NCBI GenBank assembly: GCA_002348095.1
Contig: DDYT01000043.1
Location: 1 to 41,921 of the forward strand
Reading direction: 5' to 3'
DNA from: Erysipelotrichaceae bacterium UBA2227
GTDB lineage: Bacteria; Bacillota_I; Bacilli_A; Erysipelotrichales; Erysipelotrichaceae
DNA length: 41,921 nucleotides
Below are positions 22,964 to 31,016 of the stretch, in pieces (positions within the stretch are counted from its first letter, which is position 1; the number at the start of each line of letters is the position of its first letter). The position numbers were made by a program, and so were the translations under genes. Under the pieces are notes generated by a model. The model did not search any database. It was not told the DNA's origin and worked only from the letters and a program-made list of their open reading frames with translations.

Positions 22964-24079
22964 TCAATCACCTTCCTTATTTTTATAATACGCAATTTGC
23001 TCTTTAAGTAATTCCGTCGGTTTTTCATACATAAACTCCAAAAACTGAGAAATTTTCTGTTTTGGAGCGTCATCTGCCATTTTAACTTCTTTAAGAATAT
23101 CCATATCAAATTTCTTTATAAGATCTTCTTCTTGCTCTTTATGCCACAACCCTTTTTCCATCAAGTAAATACGCATGCGAATGAATGGGTCCTTCGCTTC
23201 CCATTCAACGAAACTGGCTTCATCCCGGTATAACTTCGGATCATCACCGGATAGTGAATGAGGCTGGAATCGGGAAGTATACGTTTCAATTAAAACCGGA
23301 CCGTTTCCGGCAAGTGCCCATTCGCGCGCGGCCCTAGATACGGCATAAACAGCCAGCGGGTCCATTCCATCCACAAGAACTCCGGGTATGCCTGCAGCAG
23401 CAGCCTTTTGCGCTAATGTATTTGCCGCTGTTTGTTTACGCCAGTGAGTAGAAATAGCATATTGGTTATTTTGAATGAAAAATACGACCGGAGCCTTAAA
23501 TGCACCGGCAAAGTTTATTCCTTCATAGAAATCCCCTTGCGATGAACCGCCATCCCCAGTATAAGTGAACGCCACTTGCTTTATGCCCCGCTTTTTCATG
23601 CCCAGACCGACACCGGCCGCCTGAGTGATCTGTGCCCCAATAATGACTTGAGGAAGAATGGCATGGAGTTCTGCAGGAAACTGCCCCCCTTCGAAATGTC
23701 CTCTGCTCCAAAGAAAAGCCTTATGCAGCGGCAATCCGTGTTTAACTAACTGAGGGAAATCCCGATATCCAGGAAGAAGAAAGTCCTTTTTATCAAATGC
23801 AAGGTAACTGGCTAATTGGCTGGCTTCTTGTCCCGCTGTCGGTCCAAAAAAACCTAAGCGCCCTTGGCGGGCCAAAATGATGCATCGGTCATTCAGTGCT
23901 CGTGACCACAACATATCTTTAAATAACTGTACAAGTTGCTCATCACTTAAATCCGGCACAAGATTACTGTCGACGATTTTTCCCGTTTCATCGAGTACCT
24001 GGATCATCTTATAGTTCTCTTCAACTGATTGAAGATGGGCAGCAAAATCGAACATTATGTCATTTTTATCATTTTTCAT
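22964..24079 (-). CDS. pdhA: Pyruvate dehydrogenase E1 component, alpha subunit
   Basis: A 371-residue subunit with the thiamine diphosphate motif TYTGDGGSSQGDFYEG ... NNQYAIS (GDG-x~27-NN). The activation loop YTSRFQPHSLSGDDPKLYR is also present. LARQGRLGFFGPTAGQEA is the typical substrate-channel segment. It is the first gene of pdhABCD. No convincing promoter is visible in the 96 bases between it and lplA, so the ligase promoter may drive the whole block. Confidence 0.95.
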   Translation of the reverse strand: MKNDKNDIMFDFAAHLQSVEENYKMIQVLDETGKIVDSNLVPDLSDEQLVQLFKDMLWSRALNDRCIILARQGRLGFFGPTAGQEASQLASYLAFDKKDFLLPGYRDFPQLVKHGLPLHKAFLWSRGHFEGGQFPAELHAILPQVIIGAQITQAAGVGLGMKKRGIKQVAFTYTGDGGSSQGDFYEGINFAGAFKAPVVFFIQNNQYAISTHWRKQTAANTLAQKAAAAGIPGVLVDGMDPLAVYAVSRAAREWALAGNGPVLIETYTSRFQPHSLSGDDPKLYRDEASFVEWEAKDPFIRMRIYLMEKGLWHKEQEEDLIKKFDMDILKEVKMADDAPKQKISQFLEFMYEKPTELLKEQIAYYKNKEGD

Positions 24080-24175
24080 GACGAATCCCTGATCCTTTCT
24101 TTTCTAACTCAAAACAACGATCAACATCCATGAACTACTACTGTTAACTTTCAAGCATGCCATCAGTGTTCACAA

Positions 24176-25162
24176 TCAGTCGAACATTAATGATAAAATA
24201 TCTGCTTTCGTAACAGAACCAAAAATCTGACTTAAATCCAAATCGCTCAATCTCTGATTGACATCTGACCGGTGGAAGCGAGTGTTCTTCAACTTCACTT
24301 CTATGATGCTCGCATCCGCCATACCAGCATAATCACCTTCAAAACGAACAGACTGAATATGTCCGTGATCGACAAATACTCTCAGTTCAAGGCTTCCCTC
24401 TATATACCTTTTCTTACTTAGGACATTAAATGGAGGGGATTGACCATATATCCATTCCCATGTCGAAAATCGATTGATTGCATCGAACTGAATCTTCGCT
24501 GTTTCTTTTTCACTCAATACTATTTCTTTGTCTTTGCCTTTGTCGGACAGAAAAAAATGTAAAGTATTCCGGAAGCCAAGAATGTCGGTTGGATTGGGTA
24601 AATGTTCCTTGATATTTGTAACTTTTGTACGAACGGATTTTACGCTGTTCGACACATATTTATCTTCAGTGACATGCAAGGCTTGTGACAGATTTTCCAT
24701 TTTCACGTCATAAAGTAAGGTTCCATGGTACATCAGCTTCCTCTTAGACATGCGTTGAGCATTACCTGAAATTTTCATACCGTTGAACAGAATATCATTT
24801 CTGCTTGAAACCTCCGCATCAACGCCTATATCCTTAAGTGCATCAATGATCGGTCGGACATATTTTTTAACGTTGACCTTCCCTGGTTCATCCACGTTAA
24901 TAATAAAAGTAAAGTTCAAATTACCTAAGTCATGATAAACGGCTCCACCGCCCGAAACCCTTCGGGCTACTTTTATATTATTTGTATCAATAAACCGTTG
25001 ATTGACTTCTTCAAAAGTATTTTGGTTTTTACCAACAATGACAGAAGGTTCATTTTGCCATAAACAGAAGAAATCTTCTTCGAGATCAATATGTTTCAAA
25101 GCAAAATCATCAAGGGCTAAGTTAAAATACGGATCTGTTGATTTGTTGATTAAGTAGCGCAT
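24176..25162 (-). CDS. lplA: Lipoate-protein ligase A
   Basis: A 328-residue ligase that activates scavenged lipoate with ATP and attaches it to the E2 lipoyl lysine. The catalytic domain has the conserved RRVSGGGAVYHDLGNLNFTFI, where the flexible loop holds lipoyl-AMP, and SGNAQRMSKRKLMYHGTLLYD. A C-terminal accessory domain (FSTWEWIYGQSPPFNV) is retained. It lies directly upstream of pdhA on the same strand and supplies the cofactor the complex needs. No LipA or LipB is in the window, so lipoate uptake rather than synthesis is suggested. Confidence 0.93.
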   Translation of the reverse strand: MRYLINKSTDPYFNLALDDFALKHIDLEEDFFCLWQNEPSVIVGKNQNTFEEVNQRFIDTNNIKVARRVSGGGAVYHDLGNLNFTFIINVDEPGKVNVKKYVRPIIDALKDIGVDAEVSSRNDILFNGMKISGNAQRMSKRKLMYHGTLLYDVKMENLSQALHVTEDKYVSNSVKSVRTKVTNIKEHLPNPTDILGFRNTLHFFLSDKGKDKEIVLSEKETAKIQFDAINRFSTWEWIYGQSPPFNVLSKKRYIEGSLELRVFVDHGHIQSVRFEGDYAGMADASIIEVKLKNTRFHRSDVNQRLSDLDLSQIFGSVTKADILSLMFD

Positions 25163-25183
25163 TCCGATTCACTCCTCATCTTT

Positions 25184-25212
25184 ATCCTATGCTTTCGCTT
25201 GTGAAAGGTCAA
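25184..25212 (-). promoter_or_regulatory. Promoter of lplA (and perhaps pdhABCD)
   Basis: -35 TTGACC (25207-25212), 17-bp spacer, -10 TAGGAT (25184-25189) on the reverse strand, with GAGGAG and ATG close downstream. Confidence 0.65.
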
Positions 25213-25425
25213 CCGATATGAACAAATGGATTTACAGAACAGTTTGATGTAAACACGTTGTTTTGGGATATGATAAAATGTTTTATAGGTTTTAGAAACT
25301 GTTAATATTCACTTTGACCGGTATTGTAACAACAAACCGACCAGAAGTATTTCTAAGATTCATTCTGTGAATCAGACATCAAAACTGGGACATCCGATGA
25401 ATAAATTCATAAATACTTGCATAAC
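25213..25425. other. Gene-poor spacer upstream of lplA
   Basis: Holds an inverted repeat AACAGTTT (25238-25245) / AAACTGTT (25296-25303) and an isolated extended -10-like TGATAAAAT on the forward strand with no gene behind it. I see no supported coding region or RNA here. Confidence 0.4.
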
Positions 25426-25476
25426 AAAAAAGCAAGAATTGCCTGAACTGATCGTCAGAAAAGTTACCTTGCTTTT
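25426..25476 (-). terminator. Probable terminator after the gene remnant
   Basis: AAAAGCAAG and CTTGCTTTT form a stem around a 31-base loop that itself can fold (CTGACGATCAG). On the reverse strand it is followed by a T run and starts at the stop codon of the remnant frame. Confidence 0.45.
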
Positions 25477-25757
25477 CAGTCATGATTCTGATTATTCATG
25501 GTGTTCGAGACCGAATCACTGTTTTTCACTGAGATATTTTCAGTATCCGGAATCATTGGCATACGTTTGCTCTTAACGAGAGGATCAGAGAATCTGCGGA
25601 TAGCATTTTGACCGGATGAATCATTAAACTCCGTACAACACAAATGCATTTTGATTGTATTACTTCCAACACTGTTGAAAACCCAATACATTCTCTAGTG
25701 CGATATGCGGATGATACTTGAATATTCTGTCACAATGATTGCACTTGTTATGTTGTA
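25476..25757 (-). pseudogene. Possible remnant of a small gene, disrupted reading frame
   Basis: A 71-codon frame (25691-25476) ends exactly at a terminator-like hairpin but has no ribosome site and begins right after an in-frame TAG. A second frame just upstream (about 25757-25670) reads HNKCNHCDRIFKYHPHI, a zinc-finger-like CxxC segment, before it stops. The two could be halves of one frameshifted gene 3' end. No family is recognised; it may equally be chance open sequence. Confidence 0.25.
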
Positions 25758-25788
25758 TCAACTCACATAAATATCCAATCAGCTTTGT

Positions 25789-27540
25789 TTATACGTTCAT
25801 GATGATTCTTAACAGCGTGACCAACAAAGGATCCCCGGTAAATTTAAACAATACTTCCTTCGCATAAAACGGTCGATCGGTGATGATATTGTTTACCCCC
25901 AGACTGCTCATCCGCTCGATTTCCAAACGGCTGTTTACCGTCCAGACCAGTATTTTTTTGTTTGCCTGATGAACCCGTCGGACAATATCCAGCGTTACAA
26001 AAGAAGACCTCATACTGATCACATCCACCGATTCATTGGCCAAAAGTGTTTCGGTCAGTCCGTATGTGATATATCCGGTTCGGATATTGGGATTTATATC
26101 TTTGATCGCCATCAGACATGACAGACACGTAGATGTAATCAGCACCTGATACTGCATCCCGAACTCATCGATCAAAGCCACAAGATCACTCATTAAGTAC
26201 GACTGAGATTCTGACAGTTTCAGATCGAGATTCAGTCCGGCTTTGCCTTTGACAAATTCCAGGGTTTCTTTCAGAGTCGGGATTCGCGTGCCTTCAAACC
26301 GGATACTTTTCCAGCGACCGGCATCCAATGCAAGCACATCTTCCAGGGAGGTTCTTGCAATCGACCGGTTGACTCCGGTGGTACGCATCAGATTATCATC
26401 ATGAAGCAAAACAAATTGGTTATCCTGTGTGACACGCACATCAACTTCAACATAATCCGAGTACACCTCGATTGCCCGCTCGATTGCAATCAGGGTGTTC
26501 TCCGGATAACTGTAGGAATATCCCCGATGGGATGTGATCGTTATCTGATCGAAGGATGCGGCTTGAATCATCGATCCATTTCGGATGATTCCAATACTTA
26601 TAAAGATATCGGCGGTAAGCAGCATCATCAACACAATCATAATCAGCATGTTCGATTGTTTTTTTCGGACAAAACTTACGTTCTCTGAGGTGTGTGGCTG
26701 TAAATCAAAATGGTCAGCAGATCTTGAAGAGTATGAGAGGATCACGTATCGTGCATAATGCAATGTCGTACTGACGATCAATATCAGCAGAGTGAAGCTA
26801 CGATTGACCCTCTCAAAAACGGCGATGAAAGCAGCCACAGCCACCATCCGATCGACCAGGATGTAGACTGAAAACATGACTGTAACAATTACGATCATAT
26901 AGATGACGAAAATGACCAAGGTTTGGAAAATGTTGAAAATTACATGGTTTTTGATCCTTGGTATTTCTTTATAATTTATGAAGTAAACACTGATTACATA
27001 AAGAATGAGCATCAATCCCCATAACAGCGCAGGTGAACTTTCGGCAGAAAGATATTGAAGAAACCGGTTATACCTTAGCGTGATGATCAAAAACGGAAGG
27101 TTGTATGAAATCATCCGCAGCCAAATGAACATCGTATTTCTGATATTTCTTAGGGTAAATGACTGAATCGTTTTACTGACACTTGATAGTATAATTTTAA
27201 GCCCATGGATGGGCTGATTACTGATTTTCAGATAAAAGAATTCCTTAAGAAAACCGTCACTGAATGACATCAGTATACTCATCGCAAGAAACAGAATAAT
27301 GAAAAACAGGTAGGTCCATGGATTGAGCAGAAACGGAATCATATTGGATAATGAAAGATAACTGATTCTGGCCGATGACAGAGCCATCCACATTCCAACG
27401 GTATACAAGGGCATTAGGACGAGAAAACCCATAGTCACTATAAAGCTGATAACAATGGTCAAAAGGAGAAAATCATGTCGAAACAACTCAATTGTTTGTT
27501 TGAATGGATTGGTTTTTTTTGAATTTCTCGTAAATGTCAT
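25789..27540 (-). CDS. Membrane-anchored glycerophosphodiester phosphodiesterase
   Basis: A 583-residue protein. Residues ~1-330 contain about eight hydrophobic segments of the GPDPase membrane domain type. The C-terminal ~240 residues form a GDPD TIM barrel, starting ITSHRGYSYSYPENTLIA with the catalytic His-Arg and the Glu of PENT. EVDVRVTQDNQFVLLHDDNL supplies metal ligands (Glu, Asp) and the second catalytic His. It cleaves glycerophosphodiesters, probably from lipid or teichoic-acid turnover, on the outer face. The ATG at 27540 directly touches AGGAG with no spacer, an odd arrangement, but no better start is visible. Neither neighbour is an obvious partner. Confidence 0.85.
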   Translation of the reverse strand: MTFTRNSKKTNPFKQTIELFRHDFLLLTIVISFIVTMGFLVLMPLYTVGMWMALSSARISYLSLSNMIPFLLNPWTYLFFIILFLAMSILMSFSDGFLKEFFYLKISNQPIHGLKIILSSVSKTIQSFTLRNIRNTMFIWLRMISYNLPFLIITLRYNRFLQYLSAESSPALLWGLMLILYVISVYFINYKEIPRIKNHVIFNIFQTLVIFVIYMIVIVTVMFSVYILVDRMVAVAAFIAVFERVNRSFTLLILIVSTTLHYARYVILSYSSRSADHFDLQPHTSENVSFVRKKQSNMLIMIVLMMLLTADIFISIGIIRNGSMIQAASFDQITITSHRGYSYSYPENTLIAIERAIEVYSDYVEVDVRVTQDNQFVLLHDDNLMRTTGVNRSIARTSLEDVLALDAGRWKSIRFEGTRIPTLKETLEFVKGKAGLNLDLKLSESQSYLMSDLVALIDEFGMQYQVLITSTCLSCLMAIKDINPNIRTGYITYGLTETLLANESVDVISMRSSFVTLDIVRRVHQANKKILVWTVNSRLEIERMSSLGVNNIITDRPFYAKEVLFKFTGDPLLVTLLRIIMNV

Positions 27541-27789
27541 CTCCTAACTTTGATGATACCTGTTCACCTACTATTCTATCACTACGATATGGGTGATTCC
27601 ACTGATAAACCATGAGCGGCTGAATGATTGAACTAATAGAAAGCCTGTTTCAGACTAATGAATCTTAGTTAATCATTCCAAGCTCCAGCTGTAAGATACG
27701 ATCGGGGAAATAATGGTATCAGCACCTATCCCAAATCAGTATTGTCGAGGGTTGTTGCTACTTATGACAAAGCCATAATCAAATCGACA
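27541..27789. other. Intergenic stretch with no recognisable feature
   Basis: Apart from an extended -10-like TGATAGAAT on the reverse strand near 27575, which could drive the glycerophosphodiesterase gene, I see no gene, repeat or RNA here. Confidence 0.35.
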
Positions 27790-28029
27790 TTATCCAAAGA
27801 GATGAGGTTTGTCCACACGCATCCCTTCGATACATGCGACATCCAGATGATCATAAATGGACTCAATTTTCTTTGGATTACGATCGACCGGCGTGACATC
27901 ATATCGCTTAGAATCCATGACCCTTGTCAATCGGTGACTCAGTTTCCCTGCTTCGACAATATGAATTTCATATACTCCTGTGACATATCAGATATAGAAC
28001 CCATAAACACTACGCACCTCGAATACTCA
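27790..28029 (-). pseudogene. Probable decayed gene, 3' part, unidentified
   Basis: One reverse-strand frame reads as convincing protein, VYEIHIVEAGKLSHRLTRV, then DSKRYDVTPVDRNPKKI, then YDHLDVACIEGMRVDKPHLFG, and stops at TAA (27790-27792). Moving upstream the same frame continues sensibly but is interrupted by TGA at 27988-27990 and again at 28027-28029, then by a TAA. There is no start or ribosome site. This fits the tail of a gene inactivated by nonsense mutations. The forward-strand frame over the same DNA (27742-28131) looks like a shadow. I do not recognise the family. Confidence 0.4.
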
Positions 28030-28127
28030 AAACTCGGATTGAGACTGGAAAACCGAGTTTTATCGGCATTGGAAACAAAAATACCTTATTTCCATCATGA
28101 TTTCTATGTTCGCCCGGTTCAAAACAC

Positions 28128-28156
28128 TTGATATGAAAAGCATTATGTCGTAAATT
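28128..28156 (+). promoter_or_regulatory. Promoter of the ADP-ribosylglycohydrolase-like gene
   Basis: -35 TTGATA (28128-28133), 17-bp spacer, -10 TAAATT (28151-28156), 21 bp before the ATG. Confidence 0.5.
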
Positions 28157-28177
28157 GCTGTCAAAGGAGACTAACAT

Positions 28178-29251
28178 ATGACAAGCATAAAAGACAGAGC
28201 AAAAGGTGCATTTATCGGAGCGCTGATCGGTGAAGCCTTGGGTGTCGGACCCCATTGGTATTATGATATAAGTGAGTTAAAAAGCACGTATGGTGAATGG
28301 ATCGACGATTATACTTCCCCACAGCATAACCGCTATCATGCAAACCTGGTAGCCGGTGAACTTTCTCAGCAAGGGTGGATCATCCAAAAAACCGCCGAAT
28401 ACCTGGTATCACATTCAGGATATGATCAGACGACCTTTACGCAAATGATCGACACAGAGATACTGCCGCAACTTGACGGCACGCCGATGGGCGGCAAAGG
28501 CGGATATACCAGTCAGGTCATGCGCCACGTTTATCAAAAGCGGGTCATTGAAAATATTGATTGGCAACATCTGGCCAGTAACAGCGATACGACCGAGTCA
28601 CTGGAACGAAACATACCCATGGGGATTTACTATGCTTATGATCTGACGAAACTGAGTCATACCGTCGCCTCAGATGTGTCACTGACTCAAAAAGATGAAA
28701 CCGTCGGATCATTATCCGTTGCGTTCAATCTGGTTTTGGCCATGCTCATCCGCGGACACCGGTTGGATGACCGGCTCAGCGGAAAACTGATGAAAAAAGT
28801 GTATCAGAAAGAAATCCCATTCCACGCCGTCACTACCGGGAATTTACAGACACCGAAAAAGGGCGAACCCGCCCCCTCGAATGCCGGACTGTTCGCATCC
28901 CCCGATGCGCTGCTGTCCCCTTCCTATATGGCCATGGCAGCCAAAGATCCCGGCATCACCATTGAACCGGCATGGAAAGCATCGCTGGTATACGGGATGC
29001 CCTGCGCGATTTATCATATGTTACCGGCAGCCTATTATCTGGCTGCGCGTTTTGATCAGGATTTTGAATCCGGCGTCTTGCATGCGATCAACGGCGGCGG
29101 ACAAAATCAGGTACGTGCGATGCTGACCGGAGCACTGATCGGAGCGCAAGTCGGATTGTCCAACATTCCAAAGCGTTTTATCGAAGGGCTGATCGATCAT
29201 GAATCCTTACTTCGATTGGCCGAAGATCTGACCGATCACCTCGAAATTTAA
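28178..29251 (+). CDS. ADP-ribosylglycohydrolase fold protein with altered metal site
   Basis: A 357-residue all-helical protein of the ADP-ribosyl-(dinitrogenase reductase) hydrolase family. It opens RAKGAFIGALIGEALGVGPHWYYD and ends with AMLTGALIGAQVGLSNIPKRFIEGL. The metal-binding signatures of classical members (TDDT near the N-terminus and GGDTDT near the C-terminus) are missing: the second reads GGGQNQ at 306-311. This variant occurs in a divergent branch of the family, so it may be an intact enzyme with other chemistry or a binding protein. It has an AAAGGAG site and converges with nagB, 14 bases apart, with no clear terminator between. Confidence 0.78.
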   Translation: MTSIKDRAKGAFIGALIGEALGVGPHWYYDISELKSTYGEWIDDYTSPQHNRYHANLVAGELSQQGWIIQKTAEYLVSHSGYDQTTFTQMIDTEILPQLDGTPMGGKGGYTSQVMRHVYQKRVIENIDWQHLASNSDTTESLERNIPMGIYYAYDLTKLSHTVASDVSLTQKDETVGSLSVAFNLVLAMLIRGHRLDDRLSGKLMKKVYQKEIPFHAVTTGNLQTPKKGEPAPSNAGLFASPDALLSPSYMAMAAKDPGITIEPAWKASLVYGMPCAIYHMLPAAYYLAARFDQDFESGVLHAINGGGQNQVRAMLTGALIGAQVGLSNIPKRFIEGLIDHESLLRLAEDLTDHLEI

Positions 29252-29265
29252 ACCGAAGAAACGTT

Positions 29266-30027
29266 TCAACCCAAATACTTTTGGATCACTGCCGGATCGG
29301 TCAGTGATGCTGCATCCTGATCGATGATGAAGATGCAATGGGGATGAAGGTGTAAGAAGGATACCGGCCACATCGGATCGATCCGATCATTTTCAAATGT
29401 CTTTTTAATCAACGCCGCTTTGTTCTTTCCGCTGGCAACCACCAGAAACAGACGGCTTTTCATGATTTCTTCCATCCCGATGGAAATGGCCTTTTTGGGC
29501 ACCCGATTCAAATCATTCTCAAAGAAACGAGCATTACTGATAATGGTCGATTCATCGAGTTCGACCACATGGGTGCGGGCAATCAACGTGCTGCCCGGTT
29601 CATTAAATGCGATATGTCCGTTATTGCCGATGCCGGTGATCGCCAAGTCCAACCCGCCCAAAGAAGCGATTTTCTCGCTGTAGGCCTGACACATCTGATC
29701 AAGATTCTTAGCCAATCCATCCGGAATATGAACATTCTCCGGTTGTACATCCACATACTTCAAAAAATGCTTTTGCATAAAATAGGCATAGCTGTTTTCA
29801 TCGTCCGGTGCAACCCCGACATATTCATCCATGTCAAAGGTGATCATATCTTTAAATGACAGTTCACCCTGATCAAACATCCTTACCAGCTCTTTATACA
29901 TCCCGATCGGCGACCCGCCGGCAGGCAGACAGAATACCAGCTTCGGCTTCTCTTTCACTAGTTGCGCAACGATTTGCGCCGTCTTTTTGCTTACACCTTC
30001 GTAATCTTTTTCGATAAATACTTTCAT
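29266..30027 (-). CDS. nagB: Glucosamine-6-phosphate deaminase
   Basis: A 253-residue enzyme that converts glucosamine-6-phosphate to fructose-6-phosphate and ammonia. Motifs: FCLPAGGSPIGMYKELV (phosphate site), TFDMDEYVGV (catalytic Asp), GIGNNGHIAFNEPGS (active-site His and Glu) and VASGKNKA. The length matches the short, Gram-positive type without the C-terminal allosteric extension of E. coli NagB. It stands alone, without nagA or a PTS gene, 36 bases after the psuG terminator, so it likely has its own promoter there (TACAAT -10, -35 unclear). Ribosome site GTGAGG precedes the ATG. Confidence 0.93.
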   Translation of the reverse strand: MKVFIEKDYEGVSKKTAQIVAQLVKEKPKLVFCLPAGGSPIGMYKELVRMFDQGELSFKDMITFDMDEYVGVAPDDENSYAYFMQKHFLKYVDVQPENVHIPDGLAKNLDQMCQAYSEKIASLGGLDLAITGIGNNGHIAFNEPGSTLIARTHVVELDESTIISNARFFENDLNRVPKKAISIGMEEIMKSRLFLVVASGKNKAALIKKTFENDRIDPMWPVSFLHLHPHCIFIIDQDAASLTDPAVIQKYLG

Positions 30028-30063
30028 ACAAACCTCACTTTTTTATTTTATTGTATCACAATC

Positions 30064-30096
30064 AAAAACAACGGACACCTCTGCGATGTCCGTTGT
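30064..30096 (-). terminator. Terminator of psuKG
   Basis: A 10-bp perfect stem ACAACGGACA/TGTCCGTTGT with a 9-base loop and a T run on the reverse strand, 2 bases past the psuG stop. Confidence 0.9.
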
Positions 30097-30098
30097 CT

Positions 30099-31016
30099 TT
30101 ATTTTGTTTGGCTTAAAGCGACAGCCAGTTGTGCACCGACCTTCGCATTGTTATAGACCAGCTGGATATTGGATTCCAGACTGTCACCGCCGGTCAGCTC
30201 TTTGACTTTCGCCAAAAGAAACGGAGTGCTTTCTTTTCCTTTGACACCGGCAGCCATCTGCTGTCTGACGGCTTCTTTAATCGCTTCATCAATCAGATGG
30301 GCATCCATCTCATATTCTTTGGGAATCGGATTGGCCACGATCAGACCGCCCTTTAAATTAAGATCCCATTTCGCCCGGATAGCCTGAGCCAGCTCCGTCG
30401 GATGATCGACCCGATAGTCCACATGAAAGCCGCTCTTACTGTTATAGAAGGCCGGCAGCTCATCAGTCTGATAACCGATGACCGGAACGCCATGGGTTTC
30501 CAAGTATTCCAGGGTCAGGCCGATATCCAAGATCGACTTCGCACCTGCACAGATGACCGCCACATTGGTCTGGGCCAGCTCGATCAGGTCGGCCGAAATG
30601 TCAAAGGACGTCTCCGCTCCCCGGTGTACACCGCCGATCCCACCGGTCGCAAACACGCGGATACCGGCCAAATCTGCCAAGATCATGGTTGAGGCGACCG
30701 TCGTTGCGCCGTTAAGTCCTTTGGCAATAATGAAAGGGATGTCTCTTCGTGATGCCTTGACGACATCTGACGCTTTTCCCAGCATTTCGATCTCATCTGC
30801 ACTCAACCCGACTTTCAACCGGCCGTTAAGGATTGCGATCGTTGCCGGGATTGCTCCGTGATCGCGGATGATTCTCTCGACGGATAATGCGGTTTCCACA
30901 TTTTTCGGATACGGCATGCCATGCGATATGATGGTCGATTCCAATGCAACCACCGGACGGTTGCTTTCAATCGCGGATTTTACTTCTTCACTGATATCTA
31001 AGTATTTTTCAAACAT
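30099..31016 (-). CDS. psuG: Pseudouridine-5'-phosphate glycosidase
   Basis: A 305-residue enzyme that cleaves pseudouridine-5'-phosphate to uracil and ribose-5-phosphate. Family motifs: VVALESTIISHGMPYP near residue 22, ALESTIISHGM including the catalytic Glu, KASRRDIPF with the active-site Lys region, TVASTMILADLAGI, and FATGGIGGVHRGAE. The start overlaps the psuK stop by 8 bases. With psuK it makes a complete salvage pathway for pseudouridine from RNA turnover, feeding uracil and pentose phosphate. A strong terminator follows. Confidence 0.95.
   Translation of the reverse strand: MFEKYLDISEEVKSAIESNRPVVALESTIISHGMPYPKNVETALSVERIIRDHGAIPATIAILNGRLKVGLSADEIEMLGKASDVVKASRRDIPFIIAKGLNGATTVASTMILADLAGIRVFATGGIGGVHRGAETSFDISADLIELAQTNVAVICAGAKSILDIGLTLEYLETHGVPVIGYQTDELPAFYNSKSGFHVDYRVDHPTELAQAIRAKWDLNLKGGLIVANPIPKEYEMDAHLIDEAIKEAVRQQMAAGVKGKESTPFLLAKVKELTGGDSLESNIQLVYNNAKVGAQLAVALSQTK

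Noticed and set aside
27988..28029. TGA codons read as Trp (alternative genetic code)
   Set aside because: TGA is the functional stop of several intact genes here (afuC, afuB, lplA, nagB, selO), so the TGAs in this frame are better explained by gene decay.
27742..28131. Forward-strand 129-codon open frame
   Set aside because: It lacks a ribosome site, its composition is not protein-like, and the reverse strand of the same DNA reads as a decayed gene, so it is most likely a shadow.
29258..29267. GAAACGTTTC as terminator between the ADP-ribosylglycohydrolase-like gene and nagB
   Set aside because: The 10-bp palindrome has no room for a loop and no T run, so termination there is not supported.
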